A program made the translations under genes and the position numbers. Positions 7,497 through 14,606 of a stretch of DNA of 64,000 nt are shown piece after piece. This DNA comes from an uncultured Clostridia bacterium (GTDB taxonomy: Bacteria; Bacillota; Clostridia; Oscillospirales; Ruminococcaceae), in assembly GCA_947628655.1 (NCBI GenBank), contig CANRAS010000001.1:124001-188000 (forward strand), given 5' to 3'. The stretch's first letter is position 1. Each line of letters starts with the position of its first letter. Under the pieces are notes generated by a model. It was given only the letters and a program-made list of their open reading frames with translations, was not told where the DNA came from and did no database searches.

Positions 7497-8360
7497 ATGA
7501 GAATATCCGACAAATGGAAAGATTATGAACTTATTGACACCGCGAACGGCGAAAGGTTAGAGCGCTGGGGAGATATTACGCTTATTCGCCCCGACCCGCA
7601 GATAATCTGGAAAAACAACGCAGCCGCAGAGTGGACAACCGCTCACGCGCGTTATATCCGTTCCGACAAGGGCGGAGGAGCATGGGATTTTCGCCGAAAA
7701 CTTCCCGAAAGCTGGAAGATAAGCTATGGCGATCTGCGCTTTATCGTAAAGCCCACGGGCTTTAAACACACGGGATTGTTCCCCGAACAGGCGGTGAATT
7801 GGGATTACTGCTCCTCGCTTATAAAATCGGCGGGCAGACCGATAAACGTGCTGAACCTTTTCGCATACACGGGCGGTGCAACGCTTGCGTGCGCCGAGGC
7901 AGGCGCGAGGGTGTGCCATTGCGACGCTGTAAAGGGAATGGTCGATTGGGCGCGTTCCAACGCGAAACTGTCGGGGCTTGACGGCAAGCCCATTCGCTGG
8001 ATAGTCGATGACGCGAATAAGTTCATCGCGCGGGAAATTCGGCGCGGTACGCGCTACGACGGCGTTATCCTCGACCCGCCAAGCTACGGGCGCGGCACAA
8101 ACGGCGAGATGTGGAAACTTGAGGACTGCATCTATGACCTTATGATGAACATAACCGCGCTGTTATCGGACAATCCGCTGTTCGTGCTTTTAAATTCCTA
8201 CACGACGGGATTATCGGCGAGCGTTATGAGTTATCTTCTTCAAATGACCGTCGGCACGCGCTTTAAGATTAGCGTAAGTTCCGAAGAAATCGGCTTGCCC
8301 GTAACAGGCACGGGTATGCCCCTGCCGTGCGGAAGTACGGCTATAGTGCGGTTTTCGTAG
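7497..8360 (+). CDS. SAM-dependent methyltransferase, RlmI/RlmK-like class without PUA domain
   Basis: 287 residues from the ATG at 7497 (GAGGGA upstream). The Rossmann core is in the middle: VLNLFAYTGGATLACAEAGA is the SAM-binding motif I, CDAVKGMVDWARSNAKL follows, and ILDPPSYGRG is motif IV, the D/N-PP-Y/F signature of nucleic acid or amino-substrate methylation. Homologues of this arrangement (Methyltrans_SAM family) include 23S rRNA cytosine-5 methyltransferases, but the PUA domain of E. coli RlmI is absent, so the target is uncertain. It is the last gene of the ruv cluster and is followed by a fresh promoter at 8412. Confidence 0.75.
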   Translation: MRISDKWKDYELIDTANGERLERWGDITLIRPDPQIIWKNNAAAEWTTAHARYIRSDKGGGAWDFRRKLPESWKISYGDLRFIVKPTGFKHTGLFPEQAVNWDYCSSLIKSAGRPINVLNLFAYTGGATLACAEAGARVCHCDAVKGMVDWARSNAKLSGLDGKPIRWIVDDANKFIAREIRRGTRYDGVILDPPSYGRGTNGEMWKLEDCIYDLMMNITALLSDNPLFVLLNSYTTGLSASVMSYLLQMTVGTRFKISVSSEEIGLPVTGTGMPLPCGSTAIVRFS

Positions 8361-8411
8361 GATAAGAGTTTAAAAATTGTGTGAAAACGGCGTATTTCCG
8401 AAGATTTCCTA

Positions 8412-8440
8412 TTGACGAAAAAAATAAAATGTGTTATAAT
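8412..8440 (+). promoter_or_regulatory. Sigma-A promoter of the GHL10 lipoprotein gene
   Basis: TTGACG (8412-8417), 17 bp, TATAAT (8435-8440) with TGT before the -10. The start codon is at 8508. Confidence 0.8.
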
Positions 8441-8507
8441 TAAGTCGGATTATAATTATGGCTTTAAATATAATAGAGAAATAAATGGAAATAAATGGGG
8501 AAAAGCT

Positions 8508-10040
8508 ATGAAAAGAATAACCATTGCAGGGCTGTCGCTTGCATTGGCGGTGTGTATGCTTGGGGGCTGCGGCGAAAAGACGGAAATCCCGTCAGAGATT
8601 ATCGTTGAAAGCACAGCGTCCGTTTCGTCCGTGTCGTCATCAGACACCGCGCAGACAACATCTTCAGCGCCGTCAAGCACAAAATCAACAACGAGTTCAT
8701 CAAGCAAGAGTACACAATCTTCAACAACAAGTTCAACTACACATTCGTATGAAATTGTAGAACCCGAACCCGAACCCCCGCTTTACGCATTGCAAAGCGA
8801 GGAAAGTTCCGCGCCCGAAAGCACCGAAACGACAATTGAAAGCACGGAAAGCACAGAAAGTACGGAAAGCACGGAAATATCCACGGAAACGACCGTAGAA
8901 AGCACGACGGAAGAACCAATTCCCGTACCGCCGAGCGGTTCGTTTGGCACAAATTCCTATCAGGCGCTGAACTACAGCGAGGTAAAGGGAATGTGGATTT
9001 CGTATATCGAACTTGCGGGACTTTCAAGCGGGAGCGAGTCCGCTTTCCGAAGTGCTGTTGGGAAAGTGTACGACAACTGCGTTTCTTTGGGCATAAACAC
9101 AGTGTTTGTTCATGTGCGGTCGCACGGCGACGCTTATTATTATTCGGGATTGTTCCCGCGCACAAAGTACATAGGCGGAGGATATGACCCATTGCCGATA
9201 ATGATTGAGGAGGCGCACGACAGAGGGCTGTCGTTCCAAGCGTGGATAAATCCGCTTAGGGGCTGTTCGGTAAGCGACATCGGCAGGGAAAACGGCTATC
9301 CGATGTACGATTGGGCAGGCGATGACACCCGCCTTGTGGAGGTAAACGGCTATTATTACCTCAACCCCGCCTATTCGGAGGTTATCGAACTTATTGCAGG
9401 CGGAGCGGAGGAAATCGTCGCGAAATATGACGTTGACGGACTGCACATAGACGATTATTTCTATCCGACGACGGAAAAGTGGTTCGATGAAAAGGCGTTT
9501 GAAGAAAGTTCCTACAGCGACTTGGACGACTTCCGTTTAGCGAACTGCGACAGGCTCGTAAGTTCGCTCTACAGCGCGGTAAAGTCGGCGAACAGCACGG
9601 CGATTTTCGGAGTAAGCCCGCAGGGGAATTATTACAACAACTACTATTATATGTACGCGGACGTTGAAAAATGGTGTACGCACAGCGGTTATCTCGATTA
9701 CATAATGCCTCAGATATACTTCGGCTTTAAAAACGAGGCACAGCCGTATGTTAAAGTTCTCGAACATTGGGACAACGTCGCGTCAAGCGGAGGCACAAAG
9801 TTAATTGTGGGACTTGCTCCGTCAAAGATAGGTCAAACCGACGGCTGGGGCGGCGACGAGGGCAGGCGCGAGTGGATAGATGATAAAGAAATTCTAAAGC
9901 GCCAGATTTTGGAGGCTTTCGAACAGAAATCCTACGGCGGTATCTGCCTTTATAGCTATAACAGCTTGTTCAATCCGAGTTCCGATGTCAGCGGTTTGGT
10001 CAAAGATGAACTTAACGCGCTGAAAACTGTATTGACATAA
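8508..10040 (+). CDS. Exported lipoprotein with family 10-like glycosyl hydrolase (GHL10/DUF187) domain
   Basis: 510 residues from the ATG at 8508 (GGGG ribosome site). A signal peptide ends in the lipobox LGGC. It is followed by a long Ser/Thr/Glu-rich tether (about 25-155) with runs of EST units, a typical wall-spanning linker. The catalytic-type domain begins near YSEVKGMWISYIEL and includes FVHVRSHGDAYY, FQAWINPLR, VDGLHIDDYFYP and YIMPQIYF, the pattern of GHL10 proteins with a TIM barrel. Characterised members of the wider family act on cell-wall glycans. It is anchored outside the membrane and lies 20 bp upstream of a second wall protein with an amidase domain, suggesting a shared role in peptidoglycan processing. 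The substrate is unproven. Confidence 0.82.
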   Translation: MKRITIAGLSLALAVCMLGGCGEKTEIPSEIIVESTASVSSVSSSDTAQTTSSAPSSTKSTTSSSSKSTQSSTTSSTTHSYEIVEPEPEPPLYALQSEESSAPESTETTIESTESTESTESTEISTETTVESTTEEPIPVPPSGSFGTNSYQALNYSEVKGMWISYIELAGLSSGSESAFRSAVGKVYDNCVSLGINTVFVHVRSHGDAYYYSGLFPRTKYIGGGYDPLPIMIEEAHDRGLSFQAWINPLRGCSVSDIGRENGYPMYDWAGDDTRLVEVNGYYYLNPAYSEVIELIAGGAEEIVAKYDVDGLHIDDYFYPTTEKWFDEKAFEESSYSDLDDFRLANCDRLVSSLYSAVKSANSTAIFGVSPQGNYYNNYYYMYADVEKWCTHSGYLDYIMPQIYFGFKNEAQPYVKVLEHWDNVASSGGTKLIVGLAPSKIGQTDGWGGDEGRREWIDDKEILKRQILEAFEQKSYGGICLYSYNSLFNPSSDVSGLVKDELNALKTVLT

Positions 10041-10060
10041 AGAGTAGTGGGGAATTAAAA

Positions 10061-13006
10061 ATGAAAAAAGTAATCAGGGGAATTTTGGCGGCGGTGCTGT
10101 CGCTGAGTATGATATTAACGACCGCGCTCGCAGGGTCGGCTGAAAGCGGAGAGGGCGCGGGGGGCGCGGGCGAAAGCACGGAAACGACCGCTCCCGACAG
10201 TCCGACTGTCGAAATGCCAGAACCGTCGGAAAGCCATATCACGCTCCCCGTGGGTATGCGCGCGGTTTTCGTGTCGCCCGAAACGGATTTCACGCTTGAC
10301 GAGGAGGGTATAACAGCGCTTTGCGGGAATATTGCCGATTTGGGAATGAATACGCTTGTAATACGTTCCACGGTCGATGAAACCGATTATTACAGTCTTG
10401 ACCTTGAAAAGGAGGATATTCTGCAGACCGCTGTCAGCACCGCGCATAACAACGGGCTTGCCGTGTATATCACGCTGGACGTTAATTCTCTGTTAAGTCA
10501 AGTAATAAATCAGGGCGGCGGTCTGAAATCGGGATTTTCGGCGGCGGCGCACAAGTTCGCGATGAAATACGACTGCGAGGGCATTATCCTCACGAATTAC
10601 TACACTCCCGATAATGAAGATATGTACGCGGAGTATCTCCGCTGCGGTTCGGGTATCGGATACGATAACTGGCTTTACGAAACAAACCGTTTTGTAATGC
10701 GGTCGCTTAGTGAAGTAATTCACAAGACGTCAAATTCGACCGCCGTCGGCTTTTTGATTGACGACGTATGGGCGAACGACACCGACGACCCCGACGGTTC
10801 CGAAACGCAGGACAGCGTTCAGGCGCTGTATGACGGTCACTGCGACTTGAAAAAATATTTAGAAGAGCATTACGCGGATATGATAATAGTAAGGGCTTAC
10901 GGCTCTACAAGCGACAGCGACTTGAACTTTGAAAACGTTGTTTCGTGGTGGAACGATTTGTCTAACTCCAACAACGTCAGAACCTACGTCTGCCATATGA
11001 ACGAACGTATCGGAGAATACAGCGGCTGGAACGAAGATCAGCTTTTACAACAACTGACTATAATGAAGAAAATGGGCGGAAGTATCGGGGGCAGTTGCTT
11101 TAATTCACTTGAGGCGCTGAACAGCAACGTACTTTCAAGCACAGACACGCTTAAAAAGTTCTTCGCGGACGAGATAAACACAGAAACGGTGTTTGACGAA
11201 CTTATTATGACGTCGCCCTCCGCGCTGAGTTACACAACATATGACCCGACGGTCAAGTTTATGGGAACGTTCGACGAAAACTTCGACGTATACTTTGACG
11301 GCGAGAAAATACAGTTGAACGAGGCAGGCAACTTCCTTATCCGCCAGGATTTGAATGTCGGTATGAACTACTTCACAATCGAGCATAAGGGCAAGAAATA
11401 CAGTTATTCGATAGAACGCACGGTAAACGTTATGACTTCCGCCGACAGTATCGGCGAAATAACCGTAGAGGGCGGAACACAGCTTTCGTTCTCCGCGGTA
11501 GCATACAGCGGTTCGACCGTATATGCGTCAATCGGCGGTCAGACTATTCAGCTTACCGAAAAGAGTTCTTCGGAACAGGTAGACGCAAACGGCAACTATT
11601 CCGAATACGTCGGCTATTACACAGTAGGCGGGGGAATAGTAGGGCAAGAGCAGTATTTGGGCGAAGTGTATTATTACGCGTCCTATATGGGCTATGAAAA
11701 GTCGGCATACGGAGGCAGTGTAACAATCGCCGCGAAACCCGAACTTCCGAAAAAGCCGATAGAAGTAGAGATAATCCCCGACGCGGAGCAGTCCGAACTC
11801 GGCACGGGCGAAGTTGTAGGTACAATGGACCCGTATTATAACGACGATGAATATGTAACGTTCGTGAAAGTACTGAACGATTTCACAGACGTATTAGACC
11901 CGATGACAACGGGACATATTCCGTCACCGCAGTTTTCGCAAATGCCCGCGGGTACGCTCGATTATGTGAAATCAATATCCGATGAATATGTGATAACGAC
12001 GTCGGGAAAGCGTTACCGTTCGGAATACGTCACGACGTTCGATGATACGGGACTTGGCTACAACGCCCTCTGCGTAGACGCGATAGGCGACAGCGGCGGT
12101 TCAAGCTACATTGAACTAAGCCTTGATTATAAGACGAGTTTCAACGTCAAGACCTCGCAGAGTTATTACAACGCATACGAGGGTCCGTACGGCGTGCGCG
12201 ACTTCAACGCGCAGTATATCTATATTACGTTCGATAACGTAACGAGCATTACAAAACTTCCCGATTTCAGTTCCTGCACGCTGTTCAGCGCGGGAGAGTG
12301 GTCAACTGTCGAAGAGGACGGAATACCGAAGTTTATGCTTACGCTCACGCTCCGTCAAGCGGGAATTTACAGCGGTGTTGACGCATATTACGACGATTCG
12401 GGCGAACTTATTCTGTCGTTTAATATCCCGACGGCTACACTAAGCGGAAAGACGATAGTAATCAGCCCCGGACACGGAGTAAACGAAAACGGCTTTGACC
12501 CCGGCGCGATAGGTCAGGTAACGGAGCAGTCCATTAATCTCAAAGTCGCAAAAGCGCTCGCCGACGAGTTGGAGGCAATGGGCGCGAATGTAGTCCGCTT
12601 TAAGACGGAAACCGAATTTATCTACGACCGCGACCGCCCGAAGGTTGCGCGGCAATACGGCGCGGATATGTTCCTGGAAATCCATTGCAACAGCAACACG
12701 AGTACAAGCGCGCACGGGTGCGAGGTGTATTACTTCACCCCGTTCTCACAGCCGCTTGCAAGCGCGATAAATAATAATCTCGCGGCGTTCCTGGACAGCG
12801 CATACGGCGACGGCACAAGCAGTTCGCGCGGCGATATGTACAGTTATTACTGGTATACACTAGAGCAAGGTTTCCCGTCCGTGCTTGTCGAAATGGGTTT
12901 TGTATCCAACGATAAAGAATGTATGCTGATGAACAACAACCCCGAAGGACTTGCAGAGGCGATAGCCGAGGGCGTATGGGAGTACTTTGCGAGAAGTTCG
13001 CTATAA
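10061..13006 (+). CDS. Secreted GHL10-like and N-acetylmuramoyl-L-alanine amidase (Amidase_3) fusion protein
   Basis: 981 residues. A signal peptide (MKKVIRGILAAVLSLSMIL, cleavage after ALAGSA-like) lacks a lipobox, so the protein is secreted or wall-bound. Residues about 60-370 form a second GHL10-like barrel beginning PVGMRAVFVSPETDF. A long beta-rich middle (about 380-790) contains no motif I can name. The C-terminal 190 residues are Amidase_3: ISPGHG (zinc His), a Glu in VTEQSINLKVA, LEIHCNS (second zinc His) and VLVEMGFVSN (catalytic Glu). Such amidases cleave the amide between MurNAc and L-Ala of the stem peptide. It is co-transcribed with the GHL10 lipoprotein, giving glycan-side and peptide-side activities in one operon. 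Sporulation or cell separation is a plausible setting. Confidence 0.87.
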   Translation: MKKVIRGILAAVLSLSMILTTALAGSAESGEGAGGAGESTETTAPDSPTVEMPEPSESHITLPVGMRAVFVSPETDFTLDEEGITALCGNIADLGMNTLVIRSTVDETDYYSLDLEKEDILQTAVSTAHNNGLAVYITLDVNSLLSQVINQGGGLKSGFSAAAHKFAMKYDCEGIILTNYYTPDNEDMYAEYLRCGSGIGYDNWLYETNRFVMRSLSEVIHKTSNSTAVGFLIDDVWANDTDDPDGSETQDSVQALYDGHCDLKKYLEEHYADMIIVRAYGSTSDSDLNFENVVSWWNDLSNSNNVRTYVCHMNERIGEYSGWNEDQLLQQLTIMKKMGGSIGGSCFNSLEALNSNVLSSTDTLKKFFADEINTETVFDELIMTSPSALSYTTYDPTVKFMGTFDENFDVYFDGEKIQLNEAGNFLIRQDLNVGMNYFTIEHKGKKYSYSIERTVNVMTSADSIGEITVEGGTQLSFSAVAYSGSTVYASIGGQTIQLTEKSSSEQVDANGNYSEYVGYYTVGGGIVGQEQYLGEVYYYASYMGYEKSAYGGSVTIAAKPELPKKPIEVEIIPDAEQSELGTGEVVGTMDPYYNDDEYVTFVKVLNDFTDVLDPMTTGHIPSPQFSQMPAGTLDYVKSISDEYVITTSGKRYRSEYVTTFDDTGLGYNALCVDAIGDSGGSSYIELSLDYKTSFNVKTSQSYYNAYEGPYGVRDFNAQYIYITFDNVTSITKLPDFSSCTLFSAGEWSTVEEDGIPKFMLTLTLRQAGIYSGVDAYYDDSGELILSFNIPTATLSGKTIVISPGHGVNENGFDPGAIGQVTEQSINLKVAKALADELEAMGANVVRFKTETEFIYDRDRPKVARQYGADMFLEIHCNSNTSTSAHGCEVYYFTPFSQPLASAINNNLAAFLDSAYGDGTSSSRGDMYSYYWYTLEQGFPSVLVEMGFVSNDKECMLMNNNPEGLAEAIAEGVWEYFARSSL

Positions 13007-13011
13007 AGAAA

Positions 13012-13047
13012 AAAGGCTGTGTGGATTTCCCGCACAGCCTTTATTAA
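13012..13047 (+). terminator. Terminator of the wall-hydrolase operon
   Basis: AAAGGCTGTG pairs with CACAGCCTTT (13012-13042) around an 11-nt loop, followed by a short T-rich stretch. It precedes the toxI promoter by about 14 bp. Confidence 0.7.
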
Positions 13048-13055
13048 AAAAAGAG

Positions 13056-13084
13056 TTGACAAAACCTAAAAAATATGCTATAAT
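13056..13084 (+). promoter_or_regulatory. Promoter of the toxI-toxN locus
   Basis: TTGACA (13056-13061), 17 bp, TATAAT (13079-13084), TGC extended -10. Both hexamers are perfect, fitting the need for abundant antitoxin RNA. The predicted start is near 13091. Confidence 0.88.
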
Positions 13085-13143
13085 AAAGTTGAGCAAACGC
13101 TCACTTGAGCCAAATTGCTCGCTATGGGATTGTTTTCCCGTAA

Positions 13144-13251
13144 AAAGAGGAGAACCCTGCCGTATAAGTGGGAACTAATAAAGAGGAGAACCCTGCCGTA
13201 CAAGTGGGAACTAATAAAGAGGAGAACCCTACCGTATAAGTGGGAACTGTT
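13144..13251 (+). repeat. Three tandem 36-bp ToxI repeats
   Basis: Units start at 13144, 13180 and 13216 without spacers, so this is not a CRISPR array. See the toxI entry for interpretation. Confidence 0.95.
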
Positions 13252-13253
13252 TT

Positions 13254-13284
13254 ATTAGCCGTGCATACGCACGGCTAATATTTT
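13254..13284 (+). terminator. Attenuating terminator between toxI repeats and toxN
   Basis: ATTAGCCGTGC (13254-13264), loop ATAC, GCACGGCTAAT (13269-13279), then ATTTT. In type III loci a leaky terminator at this spot keeps antitoxin RNA in excess over toxin mRNA. Confidence 0.85.
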
Positions 13285-13298
13285 ATGGAGTTTTCATA

Positions 13299-13865
13299 GT
13301 GAGAAGTAAATTAAAATTATATTTGGTTAATATCAAATACGTCCGCGACTTGTCCAAAAAGGATACTAATGTTATGTCTGTTTCACCGCAAAACGGCAAA
13401 GATGACAGACCTTTTTTAGGAATTGTTTTTCCTGTTGATAATGATAATAAGAAAAAATATTGTATTCCGCTTTCCTCCGTTGAGGGTAAAGAAAAACATA
13501 AAAACGCAAAATCAACAGAAGATAAAATATATGTGCGGGATTTATCCCGAAAAGATGAAAATGGTGCAAATCCCGCAATAGGTGTATTAAACGTTAATAA
13601 TATGATACCTGTAGATGATTGTGTGATTATGCCGATAGATATTAAAGTATACGCTAATGACAGCAAATCTGTTAAAAATAACAAAATATGGCGGACAAAA
13701 GAATTGGACTGGTGTCAAAAAAATGCGGGGATTATTGAAAAGAAAGCAAAGAAAATCTACAAATTGGTCGTGGAAAACCCTAAAGAAAATATAAGACTTG
13801 TAAAAAGATGTTGTAAATTTGATGTTCTTGAAATCGTTCTCGAACAATGGAAACAAAAGGATTAA
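13299..13865 (+). CDS. toxN: Type III toxin-antitoxin toxin, ToxN/AbiQ-family endoribonuclease
   Basis: 188 residues from a GTG at 13299 with GGAG 8 nt upstream. The sequence LKLYLVNIKYVRDL, then RPFLGIVF, KKYCIPLSS, KEKHKNAK and IGVLNVNNMIPV follows the conserved order of ToxN/AbiQ proteins, which are RNases that cut mRNA and their own repeat RNA and can abort phage infection. Length fits the family (about 170-200). A nine-residue motif YVRDLS(K/R)KD occurs twice, at 14-22 and 78-86. The gene is clearly more AT-rich than its neighbours and is bracketed by two copies of the same hairpin, both hints of lateral acquisition. Toxin identity rests on the protein motifs together with the repeat array; activity is inferred. 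Confidence 0.88.
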   Translation: MRSKLKLYLVNIKYVRDLSKKDTNVMSVSPQNGKDDRPFLGIVFPVDNDNKKKYCIPLSSVEGKEKHKNAKSTEDKIYVRDLSRKDENGANPAIGVLNVNNMIPVDDCVIMPIDIKVYANDSKSVKNNKIWRTKELDWCQKNAGIIEKKAKKIYKLVVENPKENIRLVKRCCKFDVLEIVLEQWKQKD

Positions 13866-13871
13866 AATAAT

Positions 13872-13902
13872 ATTAGCCGTGCGTAGCACGGCTAATTTTT
13901 TT
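13872..13902 (+). terminator. Terminator of toxN, duplicate of the toxI hairpin
   Basis: ATTAGCCGTGC (13872-13882), GTA, GCACGGCTAAT (13886-13896), followed by a T run. The 11-bp arms are identical to those at 13254-13279. A lone right arm occurs again at 13929-13939 before ATTTTTATAA. Confidence 0.9.
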
Positions 13903-13961
13903 AACAGCGCTCTGCCCACAGTGCGCCCGCACGGCTAATTTTTATAACTCAATCGCAGAAC

Positions 13962-13995
13962 AAAAAAACTGCGCCAACGGGCGCAGTCTTTTTTT
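13962..13995. terminator. Bidirectional terminator between toxN and mscL
   Basis: GACTGCGCC pairs with GGCGCAGTC around a short loop, with A7 on one side and T7 on the other. It terminates mscL on the minus strand and any readthrough from toxN. Confidence 0.9.
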
Positions 13996-14012
13996 AATTA
14001 AATATGTAGTAC

Positions 14013-14495
14013 TTACTCCGTAACCTCCGCGCTCTCGTCTTTTTCATCGAGCATTTCCTTTACCTTTTCAGCGCCGCCGTCTGTTTTAAGCAGGTCGCGG
14101 ATTTCGGTAAGAAGAACGAGCTGCGGGTCGGGTTCGGGTTCCGGTTCGGGTTCATCTTTCTTTTTCTTGTGACCCAAATCCATAAGTGTGTTCATTCCCT
14201 TGACGAGCAGGAACAGCACAAACGCCATGATAACAAAGTTGATGACCGCCGAGAGAAACGCGCCGTAGTTAAAATCCACGCCGTTAATCGTAAACGAACC
14301 GCCGATTATCATAGGGTTGCCGTTCTCGTCCTTTTTAACGCCGCCTGTAATAAGCGCGATAAGCGGGTTGATGAAGTTTGTCGTAAGCGATGTTACGATA
14401 GACTGAAACGCGCCGCCTATGATAACACCGACCGCCATACTCATAGCGTTGCCCTTTATGGCAAACGCCTTAAACTCCTCCAAAAACTTTTTCAT
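14013..14495 (-). CDS. mscL: Large-conductance mechanosensitive channel MscL
   Basis: 160 residues. The N-terminal amphipathic helix and TM1 (EFKAFAIKGNAMSMAVGVIIGGAF) contain the glycine/alanine-packed gate, TM2 follows near FVIMAFVLFLLVKGMN, and a cytoplasmic helix ends the protein after an EPEPEPEPDP spacer. The pentamer opens under membrane tension to release solutes during osmotic downshock. The periplasmic-side loop is somewhat extended (GGVKKDENGNPMIIGGSF). It is transcribed from its own promoter downstream of uvrA and ends at a bidirectional terminator. Confidence 0.96.
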   Translation of the reverse strand: MKKFLEEFKAFAIKGNAMSMAVGVIIGGAFQSIVTSLTTNFINPLIALITGGVKKDENGNPMIIGGSFTINGVDFNYGAFLSAVINFVIMAFVLFLLVKGMNTLMDLGHKKKKDEPEPEPEPDPQLVLLTEIRDLLKTDGGAEKVKEMLDEKDESAEVTE

Positions 14496-14569
14496 TAATA
14501 AACCACCTTTCCTTAAAACGCCCGTCGGCGTTTAAGCAAATTAAATTAAGCATTAAAGCCCACAATGAA

Positions 14570-14598
14570 ATTTTACCACAATTCGCGTAATTTGTCAA
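14570..14598 (-). promoter_or_regulatory. Sigma-A promoter of mscL
   Basis: Minus strand TTGACA (14598-14593), 17 bp, TAAAAT (14575-14570) with TGG before the -10. A small hairpin, AAACGCC/GGCGTTT, lies in the leader near 14515-14533. Confidence 0.8.
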
Positions 14599-14606
14599 GT
14601 GGAAAG

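Larger units (their letters stand above)
13091..13284 (+). ncRNA. toxI: ToxI-type antitoxin RNA precursor (type III toxin-antitoxin)
   Basis: Between a perfect promoter and the ToxN-like gene lie three tandem 36-bp units (13144-13179, 13180-13215, 13216-13251), then a strong hairpin. Each unit carries GAGGAGAACCCTGCCGT, then ATAAGTGGGAAC, and an AAAGAG junction. This is the arrangement of type III systems, in which a repetitive RNA is cut by the toxin into single-repeat pseudoknots that wrap and inhibit it; 36 nt is the unit length of the founding ToxI. The units differ by only one substitution each (T to C in unit 2, G to A in unit 3) plus the terminal bases of unit 3. A 50-nt leader with small hairpins precedes them. 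No frame through the array is needed to explain it. Confidence 0.88.

Noticed and set aside
13144-13251. Possible CRISPR array (36-bp repeats)
   Set aside because: The units are directly abutting with no unique spacers and no cas genes are near; the downstream ToxN-like gene explains them as a ToxI array.
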